Position numbers and translations under genes: made by a program. A stretch of 64,000 bases of DNA from Novosphingobium fluoreni. Lineage in GTDB: Bacteria > Pseudomonadota > Alphaproteobacteria > Sphingomonadales > Sphingomonadaceae. Shown here piece after piece: positions 44,679 to 53,194 of the stretch. Numbering within the stretch: the first letter of the stretch is position 1; each line of letters opens with the position of its first letter. A model generated the notes under the pieces. The model saw nothing but the letters and a program-made list of their open reading frames with translations. It was not told the DNA's origin and searched no databases. Location: NCBI RefSeq assembly GCF_014196615.1, contig NZ_JACIDY010000007.1, positions 1-64,000 of the forward strand, read 5' to 3'.

Positions 44679-46355
44679 TCAAAGGTGCGTATGGCGCGCC
44701 GCAGCAGGCGTCAAGCGCGGAAGGATCAGCCGGAAACATGCCCCCCGCCGCTCCAGCAAGCCGCCGGCCGCACTCGCTTCGGCTGCAGCCAGGCGCAAAG
44801 TGAAACCAAGGCCGAACATGCCCGAGGACAGGGATCGAGCGACTTCAAGGGGATGGCCGTTGCTGTCCGCCTCATCGAGACGTTGTACCAGAGCGGGCGG
44901 CAGATCGATGATCATCGCCACATCGATCGCGGCGGACTGGATTGTGACGTTTAATGTCTCATCCTGCGCCGCAGCGCCCACCAGCGAGGCCAGCAAACGC
45001 CACACCAGTCGCTCCGCCTCCTCGCTATCGAGACGCGTCATGGCGTGTTCGTCCACGGCCTCCAGACGAATGTGCGTGCCGCGTTGCCCGGTCCAGGCCT
45101 GCAGGCGGTTTACGGTTTCAGCCACGAGGCGTGCAAGGTCACACTCGCCTGCCGCCAAGCGCAGAACCCCGGTTTCCAGCCTGACCAGGCGATCCAGTTC
45201 CTCGAACCCGGCGAGGATCTGCGCGGTATCTCCGGCGATCGCGGCGGCCAGGGCGCGGTATTCGTGCGGCGCGGGACCGTAAAGCTGCTGCTGGATGATC
45301 TCGGCCGAGATCTGGATGGCATTGGCCGGCGTGCGCAGTTCGTGAAGCACCTGCCGCATCCGATCGGCGGGGTCGCTCGCGCGAGCAGACGACGCGTCGC
45401 GACGGTCCCGGCGCAGACGGCCAGCGTAACCCGTGAAGCGACCCTGCGCGCCTGCGAAGCGGGGCAGCGCGTCCAGTCTCCAGCGACCTTTCAGCTCCGG
45501 CGCACCATCCAGCGTGACGTCCTGATCGCGAATTGGCTGACGATGCCGTACCGCCGCCGTCAGATGCGGCGCGGTCTTGCCTTGTAGGGAGAGCAGGCTC
45601 GTGCCGATCAATGCCGGCGCCATGGCGTTATCCACCCAGTCAATCCGACCATCGGCATCGGTGATGAAGTCCAGACTGAGAGGCAGGGCGTGCCGGGCCG
45701 GCGCGCGGCGGGCGGGGTGATCCTGTTGCTCTGCCGCTTCGGCGGGCGCGCGCGCGTTGCGGAACGCCTGTATCTTGCGCACGATCGCACCAATCCCGGC
45801 CTCTTCAGCAGGAGGCGCGGGGGCAGGGGCCACAGCCGCGGCCCCGCCTTCGATAACCGAAAGCTCGGGGCGGCCCATGCGCTCACGCTCGGGTATGCTT
45901 TGCGAGGCGGACGAATCGGCGAGGCCCCGGTCGGCGATGCCCAAGCGGTCCAGCAGCGCCGCCACGGCGGGGCTGAAATCGCGGCGATGGCGCAACATGC
46001 CCCGCGCCCGGATGGGGAGGGCGGGAATCAGCTCCAGCCACTCGGCATCGCTCAGATCGGAGGCAGCAAAGCTGGCGCTGGCAACGCCCGGTTCCTCCGC
46101 CGCCAATCGCGATAGAAGATCGGGGTTGGAAAGGCGCATCGTCGGTTCGCGCAGAATCGCTTCACGTTCTGCCGCCGGGATTTGGCTGGAGAGTTCGCCC
46201 AGTCGCACCATCGCGGCATCCACCGTGGGGCCGGTGCCCAGGAGATCAAGCGGCTGGCTCAGTAAGTCGAGAAGTTGGCGATATTGAATGCGCGCGATCG
46301 CGGGCCCGGTCAGCGGAATCGCCAGGACGGTGGCAAGGCGATCGTCGAAATGCAT
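44679..46355 (-). CDS. Histidine-kinase-like protein with degenerate ATPase domain
   Basis: A 558-residue cytoplasmic protein. The N-terminal half (residues 1-185) is helical with no visible membrane segment. A PAS-like region (PLSLDFITDADGRIDWVDNAM, near residue 225) is followed by a proper dimerisation/phospho-acceptor helix with the H-box MRQVLHELRTPANAIQ (His337). The C-terminal ATPase-like domain is degenerate: where an N-box Asn is expected the sequence reads ERLVWRLLASLVGAAAQ, and no DxGxG G1 box is seen. Only a GLGF-like G2 survives. It may act as a phosphotransfer or signal-input protein. ATG 46355 follows GGAGG. The upstream frame overlaps the lrp gene in the other direction and is not used. 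Confidence 0.8.
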   Translation of the reverse strand: MHFDDRLATVLAIPLTGPAIARIQYRQLLDLLSQPLDLLGTGPTVDAAMVRLGELSSQIPAAEREAILREPTMRLSNPDLLSRLAAEEPGVASASFAASDLSDAEWLELIPALPIRARGMLRHRRDFSPAVAALLDRLGIADRGLADSSASQSIPERERMGRPELSVIEGGAAAVAPAPAPPAEEAGIGAIVRKIQAFRNARAPAEAAEQQDHPARRAPARHALPLSLDFITDADGRIDWVDNAMAPALIGTSLLSLQGKTAPHLTAAVRHRQPIRDQDVTLDGAPELKGRWRLDALPRFAGAQGRFTGYAGRLRRDRRDASSARASDPADRMRQVLHELRTPANAIQISAEIIQQQLYGPAPHEYRALAAAIAGDTAQILAGFEELDRLVRLETGVLRLAAGECDLARLVAETVNRLQAWTGQRGTHIRLEAVDEHAMTRLDSEEAERLVWRLLASLVGAAAQDETLNVTIQSAAIDVAMIIDLPPALVQRLDEADSNGHPLEVARSLSSGMFGLGFTLRLAAAEASAAGGLLERRGACFRLILPRLTPAAARHTHL

Positions 46356-46499
46356 CCCGCCTCCGCGAGGTGCGCGGGAATGGCCGCCGCGGCGTGATCG
46401 GCCCCCCTCGGGAATATCCGGGTGGGGTTCTTCCGTAGCAACTTCACGCGGCAGGCAAAGCGGCGAGGCTGACCCGTTGCAAAGCGGGACAATTGCGCT

Positions 46500-46522
46500 A
46501 GGAAACAATAATATTTCTTCCT
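46500..46522. promoter_or_regulatory. AT-rich inverted repeat in the kinase-lrp divergent region
   Basis: AGGAA (46500-46504) and TTCCT (46518-46522) flank an AT-rich centre, 56 bp before the lrp start. This is a possible autoregulatory site for the Lrp-type protein. The rest of the 222-bp gap (46356-46577) shows nothing I can support. Confidence 0.3.
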
Positions 46523-46577
46523 GCGCCGCATCGCTGCCCGGAAATTTCGGGTTGTTCAGGGGCGCCGGCCTTGCCAG

Positions 46578-47063
46578 ATGCCACGGATGCCCATGATCAG
46601 CCTCGACGATATCGACCGCCGCCTCCTCATCGAGCTCCAGAACGAGGGGCGAATCACCAACGTCGAGTTGGCTCACCGGGTCGGGCTTACCGCTCCACCT
46701 TGCCTGCGCCGCGTCCGCAGCCTGGAAGAGGCGGGTGTGATCCAAGGATACCACGCCGATCTCGACGCTTCTCGGTTGGGCTTCACCATCACCGTCTTCG
46801 CGCTCGTCAGCTTGAAGAGCCAGGCCGAAGAGGCGCTGCGGGCGTTCGAAGATCATATGCGCGGGCTGCCCGAAGTGCGCGAGTGCCACATGCTGAACGG
46901 CGAAATCGATTTCATTCTGAAGATCGTCAGCCGCGATCTGCAAAGCTTCCAGGAGTTCCTGACTTCCAAGCTGACACCGGCGCCCAACGTGGACAGCGTG
47001 AAGACATCGCTGACGATCCGCACGGCGAAGAGCGTGCCTGGCGTCCCGCTGGAACAGCCCTGA
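46578..47063 (+). CDS. Lrp/AsnC family transcriptional regulator
   Basis: A 161-residue feast/famine regulator. The N-terminal HTH (LDDIDRRLLIELQNEGRITNVELAHRVGLTAPPCLRRVRSLEEAGVIQGYHADLDASRLGF) is followed by the RAM ligand domain (VFALVSLKSQAEEALRAFEDHMRGLPEVRECHMLNGEIDFILKIVSRDLQSFQEFL). Length and arrangement are exactly of the Lrp type, with a leucine- or amino-acid-responsive role likely. Start alternatives are the Met codons at 46578, 46587 and 46593. It is divergent from the kinase-like gene; its targets are not shown by the sequence. Confidence 0.94.
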   Translation: MPRMPMISLDDIDRRLLIELQNEGRITNVELAHRVGLTAPPCLRRVRSLEEAGVIQGYHADLDASRLGFTITVFALVSLKSQAEEALRAFEDHMRGLPEVRECHMLNGEIDFILKIVSRDLQSFQEFLTSKLTPAPNVDSVKTSLTIRTAKSVPGVPLEQP

Positions 47064-47281
47064 TCCCCAGGGGCGCCGTTCAATCCGCCAGCAGCGGCCA
47101 ACCGCGGTCGATTCGTCTGGTTCGCCATCGCGACCCTTTTGCTCCTGCCTGCCCTTGCAATGCGGTTTACGAGCGAGGTTAATCGGACAAGTTCTGATCT
47201 CGCCATGGACACACCGTTGCTGGCGAGCGGCGTAACGATCCATGGGATTGCGATGAAACGCGCTCGCCGCCCCGCCGTGTG
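47064..47281 (+). pseudogene. Relic of a small membrane-protein gene
   Basis: Directly after the lrp stop an open frame without a credible start reads RGRFVWFAIATLLLLPALAM, then RFTSEVNRTSSDLAM, and ends at 47281. The LLLPALAMRFT-x-EVN-x-T-x-x-D pattern resembles the beginning of a small proteobacterial membrane-protein family (hydrophobic helix, then AMxFTxEVNWTxxDF). The sequence diverges after about 35 family-like residues and stops early. The rest of the 256-bp gap (to 47319) contains nothing else. This could be chance similarity. Confidence 0.35.
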
Positions 47282-47319
47282 AGGCGCCACGGGACGAAAT
47301 GGTTGGCTAAAGACCGGCG

Positions 47320-47757
47320 CTACAGCCGCGCCGCGGCCTCCAGTGCCAGCAGGTAGCTATCCGCACCGAAACCGGCGATGGTGCCTTTGGCGGCAGGCGC
47401 AATCCATGATGTGTGGCGAAATGCCTCACGCGCATGGGGGTTGGACAAGTGAACCTCGATCACCGGCACCGTGATCGCCCGGATCGCATCCAGTAGGGCG
47501 ACGGAGGTATGGGTGTAGGCCCCCGCATTCAGGATGACAGCCGCCGCGCCGCGCTCCTGCGCTTCGTGCAAGCCGTCCACAAGCGCGCCTTCATGGTTGG
47601 ACTGACGCAGTTCGACGGTGATGCCCAGTTCCTGGCCACGTTCCTGCAAGGATGCTTCGATATCGGCCAAGGTCGCGGAGCCATAGATGCCCGGCTCACG
47701 CTTGCCGAGGAGATTGAGGTTCGGGCCGTTGAGCACCAGCACCAGCTTGTCAGACAT
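47320..47757 (-). CDS. aroQ: 3-dehydroquinate dehydratase, type II
   Basis: A 145-residue dodecameric dehydroquinase of the shikimate pathway. Family blocks are VLVLNGPNLNLLGKREPGIYG (with the catalytic Tyr), LRQSNHEGALVDGLHEA, VILNAGAYTHTSVALLDAI and VIEVHLSNPHAREAFRHTSWIAPAAKGTIAGFGADSY. All active-site positions are present. It precedes no accB/accC genes here, unlike many alphaproteobacteria. It is leftward and the holin-type gene lies upstream, 82 bp away. Confidence 0.97.
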   Translation of the reverse strand: MSDKLVLVLNGPNLNLLGKREPGIYGSATLADIEASLQERGQELGITVELRQSNHEGALVDGLHEAQERGAAAVILNAGAYTHTSVALLDAIRAITVPVIEVHLSNPHAREAFRHTSWIAPAAKGTIAGFGADSYLLALEAAARL

Positions 47758-47839
47758 GGCTCAGGCCCACCCCTCGATCATTCGGAAACTGCGTCTTGCA
47801 TAGCGGACGGTGTTTCCGGCGCAAGGCGGGAGGAGCGGT

Positions 47840-48202
47840 CTAGCGGTCGGTTCCCTTCACCTTGCCCCACTGACGCAACCCTGCGTAGCCGAGATATCCG
47901 GCGGCGAAGAGGGCGTAGAGCGGCTCGGGAAGGCGCGCGAGATAGTCGGTCATGCCCTTCGTCATCGCGCTTGCCACGCTGGGACTGAAAGCCGCGATCA
48001 CGCCCATCGGCAAGGACCACAGAATCACGGCATACATCAGGTAGAGAAACGTCGGCCGGGCGCGCTGAGTCCAAATATCTAGCGGTGGTGGAGGAACAGC
48101 GGTGTCTAGTACCGCCTGACTCCGCAAAGGTGCGGCGCTGGTCGGCATGCGACCGACCATACGGCTAAACATGGTGAGAAGGAGACGGAGAAGAACGGAC
48201 AT
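47840..48202 (-). CDS. Holin of the 3-TM gene-transfer-release type
   Basis: A 120-residue membrane protein. An N-terminal basic arm is followed by RRARPTFLYLMYAVILWSLPMGVIAAFSP, a conserved Pro/Trp-rich helix block, a middle helix around TKGMTDYLARLPEPLYALFAAGYLGYAGLRQWGK, and a short charged tail. The RPTFLY, LPEPLY and GYLGY-x-x-RQWGK blocks match the alphaproteobacterial three-helix holin group associated with gene transfer agents. No other GTA or phage gene is in the window, so it is a stand-alone copy. ATG 48202 follows GGAG at suitable distance. Confidence 0.75.
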   Translation of the reverse strand: MSVLLRLLLTMFSRMVGRMPTSAAPLRSQAVLDTAVPPPPLDIWTQRARPTFLYLMYAVILWSLPMGVIAAFSPSVASAMTKGMTDYLARLPEPLYALFAAGYLGYAGLRQWGKVKGTDR

Positions 48203-48251
48203 CGAGATCGCTCCTAGCAGACCTCAGATGTAACCGTATCGGTACGTGTAG

Positions 48252-48265
48252 GAAACCGAAGTTTC
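48252..48265 (-). repeat. UUCG-loop hairpin between rlpA and the holin gene
   Basis: On the transcribed minus strand GAAAC-TTCG-GTTTC forms a 5-bp stem with a stable tetraloop. It lacks a following T-run, so it is only a weak candidate for an rlpA terminator. The rest of the 230-bp gap (48203-48432) shows nothing more. Confidence 0.3.
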
Positions 48266-48432
48266 TTTGGCTCAGCTTGAATACAGTTCGTTACAAAAGT
48301 TTTGTCGAACTTCAGGAACGGTTTTGCGCGGTTTCACGTTGATCGTCATGAAGGCCGGTGCAATGTCCCCCACCCCCCCGCGGCATCGGCCTTCCAACAA
48401 TATCAAGGAAAGCGAGCGGGTAGATCGGAAGA

Positions 48433-48975
48433 TCAATCAGCTTCGACAGCCAGGTCAACTTTGCCGCTGCCAGCCGCGCGGATACCAATTTCGCGGGCGG
48501 CAGCCTCTGACAAATCGATCAAGCGGTTGCCGTGAAAGGGGCCGCGATCATTGATCCGGACGATTACTGAATTCCCGGTGCGAGGGTTCGTTACACGGAC
48601 TTTGCTGCCCAAGGGTAGCGTCCGATGCGCCGCGGTCAGGTCCGCCGGATTAAAGCGCTCGCCACTGGCGGTACGATTTCCTGCAAGTTCACGACCGTAG
48701 TAACTCGCCATGCCGGATGCGATGGTCTCATACTTTGGCGTTTCGTACTTCGGTAGCGCCTGGATCACTGGGTTAGACGTTTCGCTAACTAGGGCGGAAG
48801 GCGCTGCAATGGCAGTGAACGGTACGGCAGCGGCACTGACCTCACCCGCGAACGCCGGCGTTGCCCCGCCCGCGATCAGCACCAAACCCGTCACCGGCAT
48901 CGCCACGGTCGCGGCCAACGCCATCAACGGCGCGAGCGATAATCGCGCGCGAACCGGCTTCGTAAATGCTGTCAT
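48433..48975 (-). CDS. RlpA-like septal-ring lytic transglycosylase
   Basis: A 180-residue exported protein. A twin-hydrophobic signal region (MTAFTKPVRARLSLAPLMALAATVAMPVTGLVLIAGGATPAFA) is followed by a linker and an RlpA double-psi beta-barrel: ASGMASYYGRELAGNRTASGERFNPADLTAAHRTLPLGSKVRVTNPRTGNSVIVRINDRGPFHGNRLIDLSEAAAREIG. The Asp-Arg-Gly-Pro and G-x-R-x-I-D-L-S motifs are the active-site blocks. No SPOR domain is seen, so septal targeting is uncertain. ATG 48975 opens the signal; the upstream frame adds non-signal residues. Confidence 0.9.
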   Translation of the reverse strand: MTAFTKPVRARLSLAPLMALAATVAMPVTGLVLIAGGATPAFAGEVSAAAVPFTAIAAPSALVSETSNPVIQALPKYETPKYETIASGMASYYGRELAGNRTASGERFNPADLTAAHRTLPLGSKVRVTNPRTGNSVIVRINDRGPFHGNRLIDLSEAAAREIGIRAAGSGKVDLAVEAD

Positions 48976-49118
48976 GTGTGTCCCCACTCCATCCCGCAGA
49001 TGCGAGATGGTGGGTACAGGCTGAAACTTGAGATTGGGACTCCCCCAGCCACAAGTCACCGCGTTCGACGAACGGTTTGACCCGGGCTGGTAAGATATTG
49101 TTCAGAAACTGACGGCGA

Positions 49119-50333
49119 TCAGCGATCCCGCTGGGCCAGCAGACGCAGGCGAAGTGCGTTCAGCTTGATGAAGCCGGCCGCGTCCTTCTGATCGTAGGCA
49201 CCTGCGTCATCTTCAAAGGTGACGTGGCGTTCGGAGTAGAGGCTGTCCGGTGATCTGCGCCCGACGACCGAGGCCATGCCCTTGTACAGCTTCAGGCGGA
49301 CGGTGCCGTTCACCCGGTCCTGCGAATGATCGATCGCGGCCTGCAGCATCTCACGCTCTGGGGCGAACCAGAAACCGTTGTAGATCAGCTCGGCATACTT
49401 GGGCATCAGCTCATCCTTGAGATGAGCCGCGCCGCGATCCAGCGTGATCTGCTCGATCCCGCGATGGGCCCGAGCATAAATCTCGCCGCCCGGCGTCTCG
49501 TACATGCCGCGGCTCTTCATGCCGACGAAGCGATTCTCCACCAGATCGAGACGACCGATGCCGTGCTTGCGGCCCAGCTCGTTCAACGCCGTCAACAGCG
49601 TGGCCGGGCTCATCGCCTCGCCATTCAAGGCAACGCCGTCGCCCCGCTCGAAATCGATGGTGATGTACTCGGGCGCATCCGGTGCCTGCTCAGGATCGAC
49701 GGTGCGCGAATAGACGTAGTCCGGCGTCTCGACCCACGGATCTTCCAGCACCTTGCCTTCGGACGAAGTGTGCAAAAGGTTGGCATCGGTGGAGAAGGGG
49801 CTTTCGCCGCGCTTGTCCTTGGGGACCGGTACCTGGTGCTGTTCGGCCCAGGCGATCAGGGCGGTACGGCTGGTCAGGTCCCACTCACGCCAGGGAGCGA
49901 TCACCTTGATGCCGGGATCGAGCGCATAGGCGGACAGTTCGAAGCGGACCTGATCGTTGCCCTTGCCGGTCGCGCCGTGGGCGATCGCGTCGGCCCCGGT
50001 CTCTCGCGCGATCTCGATCAGTCGCTTGGAAATCAGCGGACGCGCGATCGAGGTGCCGAGCAGATAGTCGCCTTCGTAACGCGCGTTTGCGCGCATCATC
50101 GGGAAGACGAAATCGCGCACGAATTCCTCGCGCAAGTCATCGATATAGATGTTCTGGTCGGGGATGCCGAGCAGCTTGGCTTTGGCCCGAGCCGGTTCCA
50201 GTTCCTCGCCCTGGCCCAGATCGGCGGTGAACGTCACCACATCGCAGCCATAGGTCACTTGCAGCCACTTGAGGATGACGCTGGTGTCGAGGCCGCCGGA
50301 ATAGGCGAGGACGACCTTCTTGATCTCGGACAT
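49119..50333 (-). CDS. argG: Argininosuccinate synthase
   Basis: A 404-residue enzyme that ligates citrulline and aspartate with ATP in arginine synthesis. The P-loop-like [18 protein letters not shown] is intact near the N-terminus, followed by [50 protein letters not shown], and [15 protein letters not shown]. Family length. ATG 50333 opens on [14 protein letters not shown]; a longer frame adds sequence unlike the family. Its product feeds arginine and ultimately polyamine synthesis (ornithine decarboxylase block at 16 kb), though no direct link is seen. Confidence 0.97.
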   Translation of the reverse strand: MSEIKKVVLAYSGGLDTSVILKWLQVTYGCDVVTFTADLGQGEELEPARAKAKLLGIPDQNIYIDDLREEFVRDFVFPMMRANARYEGDYLLGTSIARPLISKRLIEIARETGADAIAHGATGKGNDQVRFELSAYALDPGIKVIAPWREWDLTSRTALIAWAEQHQVPVPKDKRGESPFSTDANLLHTSSEGKVLEDPWVETPDYVYSRTVDPEQAPDAPEYITIDFERGDGVALNGEAMSPATLLTALNELGRKHGIGRLDLVENRFVGMKSRGMYETPGGEIYARAHRGIEQITLDRGAAHLKDELMPKYAELIYNGFWFAPEREMLQAAIDHSQDRVNGTVRLKLYKGMASVVGRRSPDSLYSERHVTFEDDAGAYDQKDAAGFIKLNALRLRLLAQRDR

Positions 50334-50450
50334 TGTGGCATCGCTCCGCGCAAGGATTTTGACGCGAGGGCCGGTATCAGCGTCGCTTCGCGGGTGCAAA
50401 CATTCAGACATGCCAACTGGCCCTAAAAACCGCGTGGTGCGGCGGCGGGC

Positions 50451-51488
50451 CTATCCGATGCTGCGGTTTTCGCCATTCTGCCACTGGCGAATCACCAGGT
50501 AGCGCCCGTGGAGCGCGCCGCGATCCTGGTTGCCGAAGCCTAGCAGGGTGCCTTCTTCTCCTTGTGCGGCGGGGAGCCACTTCACCTGCTCAAGCCCAAG
50601 GCGCAGCCCTTCGCGGCTGATGTCCGGGGCACGGGCGATGCCCTGCGCCACCAGGCGGCCAAGATCGTGCCCGCGCGCGCAAAGCGAGGCGTTTGTGATT
50701 TGCGCTCCGGCATCGGAGCAAAGCCGACGGAACGTCTCGTTGGCTTCGGAATGCATGGCGACGTAGGACCAGCCATCAGCGGCGCTTGTACCGCCGAGCC
50801 CAGCCATTCCGGCGCTATTGGTGATCCCCTGGCCTTCCCACCCAACATGCCGCAACTCCTGGGCGAGAGGCTCAAAGGACGCTCCCACGCCCAGAAACAC
50901 CGCGCCGTCGGGCCCGGCAGCCATGAGACGCGCGACTACTTGCTCCGCCTCACCAGGCCCCGCCAACGCTTCCCGGGCCAAGATCTCCAGGCCCAGCATA
51001 GAGGCTTCAGCCACAAGGGTGGTCAGCAGTCGCATGCCGACGGGCGAACCGTCATGCACTACCGCCACCCGCCCAGAACCAAGCCCAGCCAGATGCCGAG
51101 CGATCACCAGAGGCTCTTCCTCATGGCTGCCGCCCTGCAGTTGGAAGGTGTACCGCCCCCGCGCCCGCTCCGCCCCAGACCAGTGTAGCGTCGGAAGCCG
51201 GGCCCGCTCAGCCAACGGCGCGACGATCAAAGCATTGTCGCTGACGCCGGGGCCGACCACGAGGACGACATCCTGTTGTACAAGCTCGTGATAGGCGTTT
51301 TCGATCGCCTCCGCCGTGCCGGACGGCAGGCCGAGACCATAGGCGTGGACGAATTCGACCGGGTAAGGGATAAGGCCACGGTCGCGAAGGATGGCGACCT
51401 CACGCTCGATCCAGTCCATCATGGCCTCTGAGCCGGGACCTGAATCCGCCATGTCGTTCAGCACACCCACGCGCACTGTCGCCGGCAT
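50451..51488 (-). CDS. ABC-type branched-chain amino-acid/amide substrate-binding-like protein
   Basis: A 345-residue type 1 periplasmic-binding fold protein (Leu/Ile/Val-binding and AmiC-like group). Visible blocks are VRVGVLNDMADSGPGSE at the N-terminus, VVLVVGPGVSDNALIVAPLAERARLPTLHWSGAERARGRYTFQL, VAVVHDGSPVG, GVGASFEPLAQELRHVGWEGQGITNSAGM and HDLGRLVAQGIARAP. No signal peptide precedes the first strand from the most likely starts (ATG 51488, with GGGAG six bases upstream; ATG 51494). It could therefore be a cytoplasmic sensor such as AmiC rather than a transporter component. No permease or ATPase gene adjoins it. Confidence 0.75.
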   Translation of the reverse strand: MPATVRVGVLNDMADSGPGSEAMMDWIEREVAILRDRGLIPYPVEFVHAYGLGLPSGTAEAIENAYHELVQQDVVLVVGPGVSDNALIVAPLAERARLPTLHWSGAERARGRYTFQLQGGSHEEEPLVIARHLAGLGSGRVAVVHDGSPVGMRLLTTLVAEASMLGLEILAREALAGPGEAEQVVARLMAAGPDGAVFLGVGASFEPLAQELRHVGWEGQGITNSAGMAGLGGTSAADGWSYVAMHSEANETFRRLCSDAGAQITNASLCARGHDLGRLVAQGIARAPDISREGLRLGLEQVKWLPAAQGEEGTLLGFGNQDRGALHGRYLVIRQWQNGENRSIG

Positions 51489-51601
51489 CCGCATCTCCCA
51501 CGCAGTTGTCCGCCTGATTGCGGCCACGTCCGGATGGGTAATGAACGGCCTTGGTGAAAGCTGCACCGGCCAGGGCGGCATCACAAAATATGTTAAGTCC
51601 G

Positions 51602-51618
51602 CGCTGGATTTTCCAGCG
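51602..51618 (-). terminator. Hairpin after the small secreted-protein gene
   Basis: CGCTGG (51602-51607) pairs with CCAGCG (51613-51618), 10 bp past the stop of the leftward gene at 51628. There is no T-run, so a terminator role is only possible. Confidence 0.35.
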
Positions 51619-51627
51619 GCGTGCCGG

Positions 51628-52005
51628 TCAGCTGTTCCCGGGCGTACCCAACACGCAGCGCATCTCGCCATTCAGGCCGTTGGGTTCGATCCGCCGCAGG
51701 AAGCCATCGGAGATCATGCGCAACTTCAAGCCCTTGAGTGGGCCTCCGGTCATCTGCACCAGGTCCCCGGTCTTCAAGTAGCTGCCACGTTGCCGGTTCT
51801 GGTCGCGATAGCTGGAGCCGTGGACAACGGAAAAGTCGAACTCCTTGGCGGCCACGCGGATCGGGCCGCTGGCGTCTCCTGGCAGTTCGCAAGTGTAGCG
51901 CCCCTGGTCCAGCGTGCCGATCAGTCCGCCGGGGACGGGCGTCGGGGCAGGGGCCGCCGCGATTAGCAGGGGCGCGGCCAGAAGGGCAGGGAGGATACGT
52001 CGCAT
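51628..52005 (-). CDS. Small exported hypothetical protein
   Basis: A 125-residue protein with an Ala/Leu-rich signal peptide ([21 protein letters not shown]). The mature part has two Cys (in RYTCELPG and EMRCVLG) that could pair, and a beta-rich stretch ([19 protein letters not shown] and [19 protein letters not shown]). No family with a known role is recognised. It is divergent from efp with 124 bp between starts. A longer frame upstream of ATG 52005 lacks a signal-like opening. Confidence 0.75.
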   Translation of the reverse strand: MRRILPALLAAPLLIAAAPAPTPVPGGLIGTLDQGRYTCELPGDASGPIRVAAKEFDFSVVHGSSYRDQNRQRGSYLKTGDLVQMTGGPLKGLKLRMISDGFLRRIEPNGLNGEMRCVLGTPGNS

Positions 52006-52129
52006 GGCCGGTACGCTAGCAGCCTCGGCAGGGAATTGCCACAAGCGCGCGCAGGCGCTAAGGGCCCCGCTCTTTTTCCGTGATAGTGCTCTTTGGCAGC
52101 ATGGCTCTTTCCAGCGTAAGGCTCATCCC

Positions 52130-52693
52130 ATGAAGATCAGCGGCGTCGACATTCGTCCCGGCAATATCCTTGAGTACGAGAAGGGCATCTGGAAGGTTGC
52201 CAAGACGCAGCATACGCAGCCCGGCAAGGGCGGCGCGTTCATGCAGGTCGAGATGAAGAACCTGATCGATGGCCGCAAGACCAATGTCCGCTTCCGCAGC
52301 GCCGACACGGTCGAGAAGGTGCGCCTCGATACCAAGGACTTTCAGTTCCTCTATGCCGAGGGTGATGACCTAGTATTCATGGACACCGAAAGCTACGAGC
52401 AGATCAACCTTCCCGCCGACCTTCTGGGCGATGCCGCGGCCTTCCTGCAGGATGGCATGCAGGTTCTGCTCGAACTGTGGGAAGAACGCCCCATCTCGGT
52501 CCAGTTGCCCGAACAGGTCGAAGCGACGATCGTGGAGGCCGATGCTGTGGTCAAGGGACAGACAGCTTCGTCCAGCTACAAGCCGGCCGTTCTCGACAAC
52601 GGCGTGCGCGTGATGGTGCCTCCCCATATCGAAAGCGGGACCCGGATCGTCGTCGACGTGTACGAGAAGGCTTACGTGCGAAAGGCAGATTGA
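52130..52693 (+). CDS. efp: Elongation factor P
   Basis: A 187-residue EF-P that relieves ribosome stalling at consecutive prolines. It has the KOW-like domain I ([45 protein letters not shown], with the modification-loop residue Lys34 in QPGKGGAF), two OB domains, and the conserved [22 protein letters not shown] and C-terminal [19 protein letters not shown]. Lysine at the loop tip suggests EpmA/EpmB-type modification, whose genes are not in the window. The next gene starts within the stop codon (TGATG). A PPG-containing leader peptide lies in the same window at 15807-15875. Confidence 0.97.
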   Translation: MKISGVDIRPGNILEYEKGIWKVAKTQHTQPGKGGAFMQVEMKNLIDGRKTNVRFRSADTVEKVRLDTKDFQFLYAEGDDLVFMDTESYEQINLPADLLGDAAAFLQDGMQVLLELWEERPISVQLPEQVEATIVEADAVVKGQTASSSYKPAVLDNGVRVMVPPHIESGTRIVVDVYEKAYVRKAD

Positions 52694-53139
52694 TGCGCTT
52701 TATTCCAGTTCTCGCCGCCGTCGCGGCGCTGACCGCCACCCCGGTGTTGGCCGCCCCCAAGGCAGCTAAGACGGCCACTGCGCCGGCAGCCGCTCCAGCC
52801 GCGGGTGCTCCGCAGATGGGCGAAACCCAGCAGCATGCTTTGATGTACCTGCGCGTCTTCATCAGCGCGCTGCAGTCCGACAAGCTGGAGCAACCCGTAA
52901 AGGGCGCTCTGGTCGGCTGCATCTATAACAACTCGCTGTCGAAGCTGACCGACTCGGTCGACAAGCTGATCGTGGATAATCCGGGCAAGGTCAGCCGGGA
53001 CAACCCCAGCCAGGTGTTGAGCGCGATGCTCGCCGTGTGCGGTTATCAGCCAGAGGCTGCTGCCGCCCAGGCCGCACCCCAGTCGACCGCGCCTGCGGCT
53101 CCCGCCGCGAAGTCCAACGCGCCCGCCACCGGGCGCTGA
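52693..53139 (+). CDS. Exported Ala/Pro-rich hypothetical protein
   Basis: A 148-residue protein with signal peptide [20 protein letters not shown]. Low-complexity Ala/Pro/Thr stretches (residues about 22-40 and 120-148) flank a helical middle (ETQQHALMYLRVFISALQSDKLEQPVKGALVGCIYNNSLSKLTDSVDKLIVDN) with two Cys (76 and 115). No family is recognised. It shares a base with the efp stop, so it is translated from the same message; whether EF-P-dependent translation matters for it is not shown, and its runs are mostly Ala-Pro rather than Pro-Pro. Confidence 0.75.
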   Translation: MRFIPVLAAVAALTATPVLAAPKAAKTATAPAAAPAAGAPQMGETQQHALMYLRVFISALQSDKLEQPVKGALVGCIYNNSLSKLTDSVDKLIVDNPGKVSRDNPSQVLSAMLAVCGYQPEAAAAQAAPQSTAPAAPAAKSNAPATGR

Positions 53140-53142
53140 TCC

Positions 53143-53168
53143 GGGGCGGCTGTTCGACAGCCGCTCCC
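53143..53168 (+). terminator. Hairpin after the efp operon
   Basis: GGGGCGGCTG (53143-53152) pairs with CAGCCGCTCC (53158-53167) around TTCGA with one G-T pair. It is a strong stem 4 bp after the stop codon but lacks a clear T-run. Confidence 0.45.
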
Positions 53169-53194
53169 ATCGTACCACATAGTCAAGGAACAGC

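Noticed and set aside
46356..47243. Extension of the kinase-like gene upstream to 47243
   Set aside because: The extra 296 codons are antisense to a well-defined Lrp gene and lack family features; ATG 46355 follows a good ribosome site.
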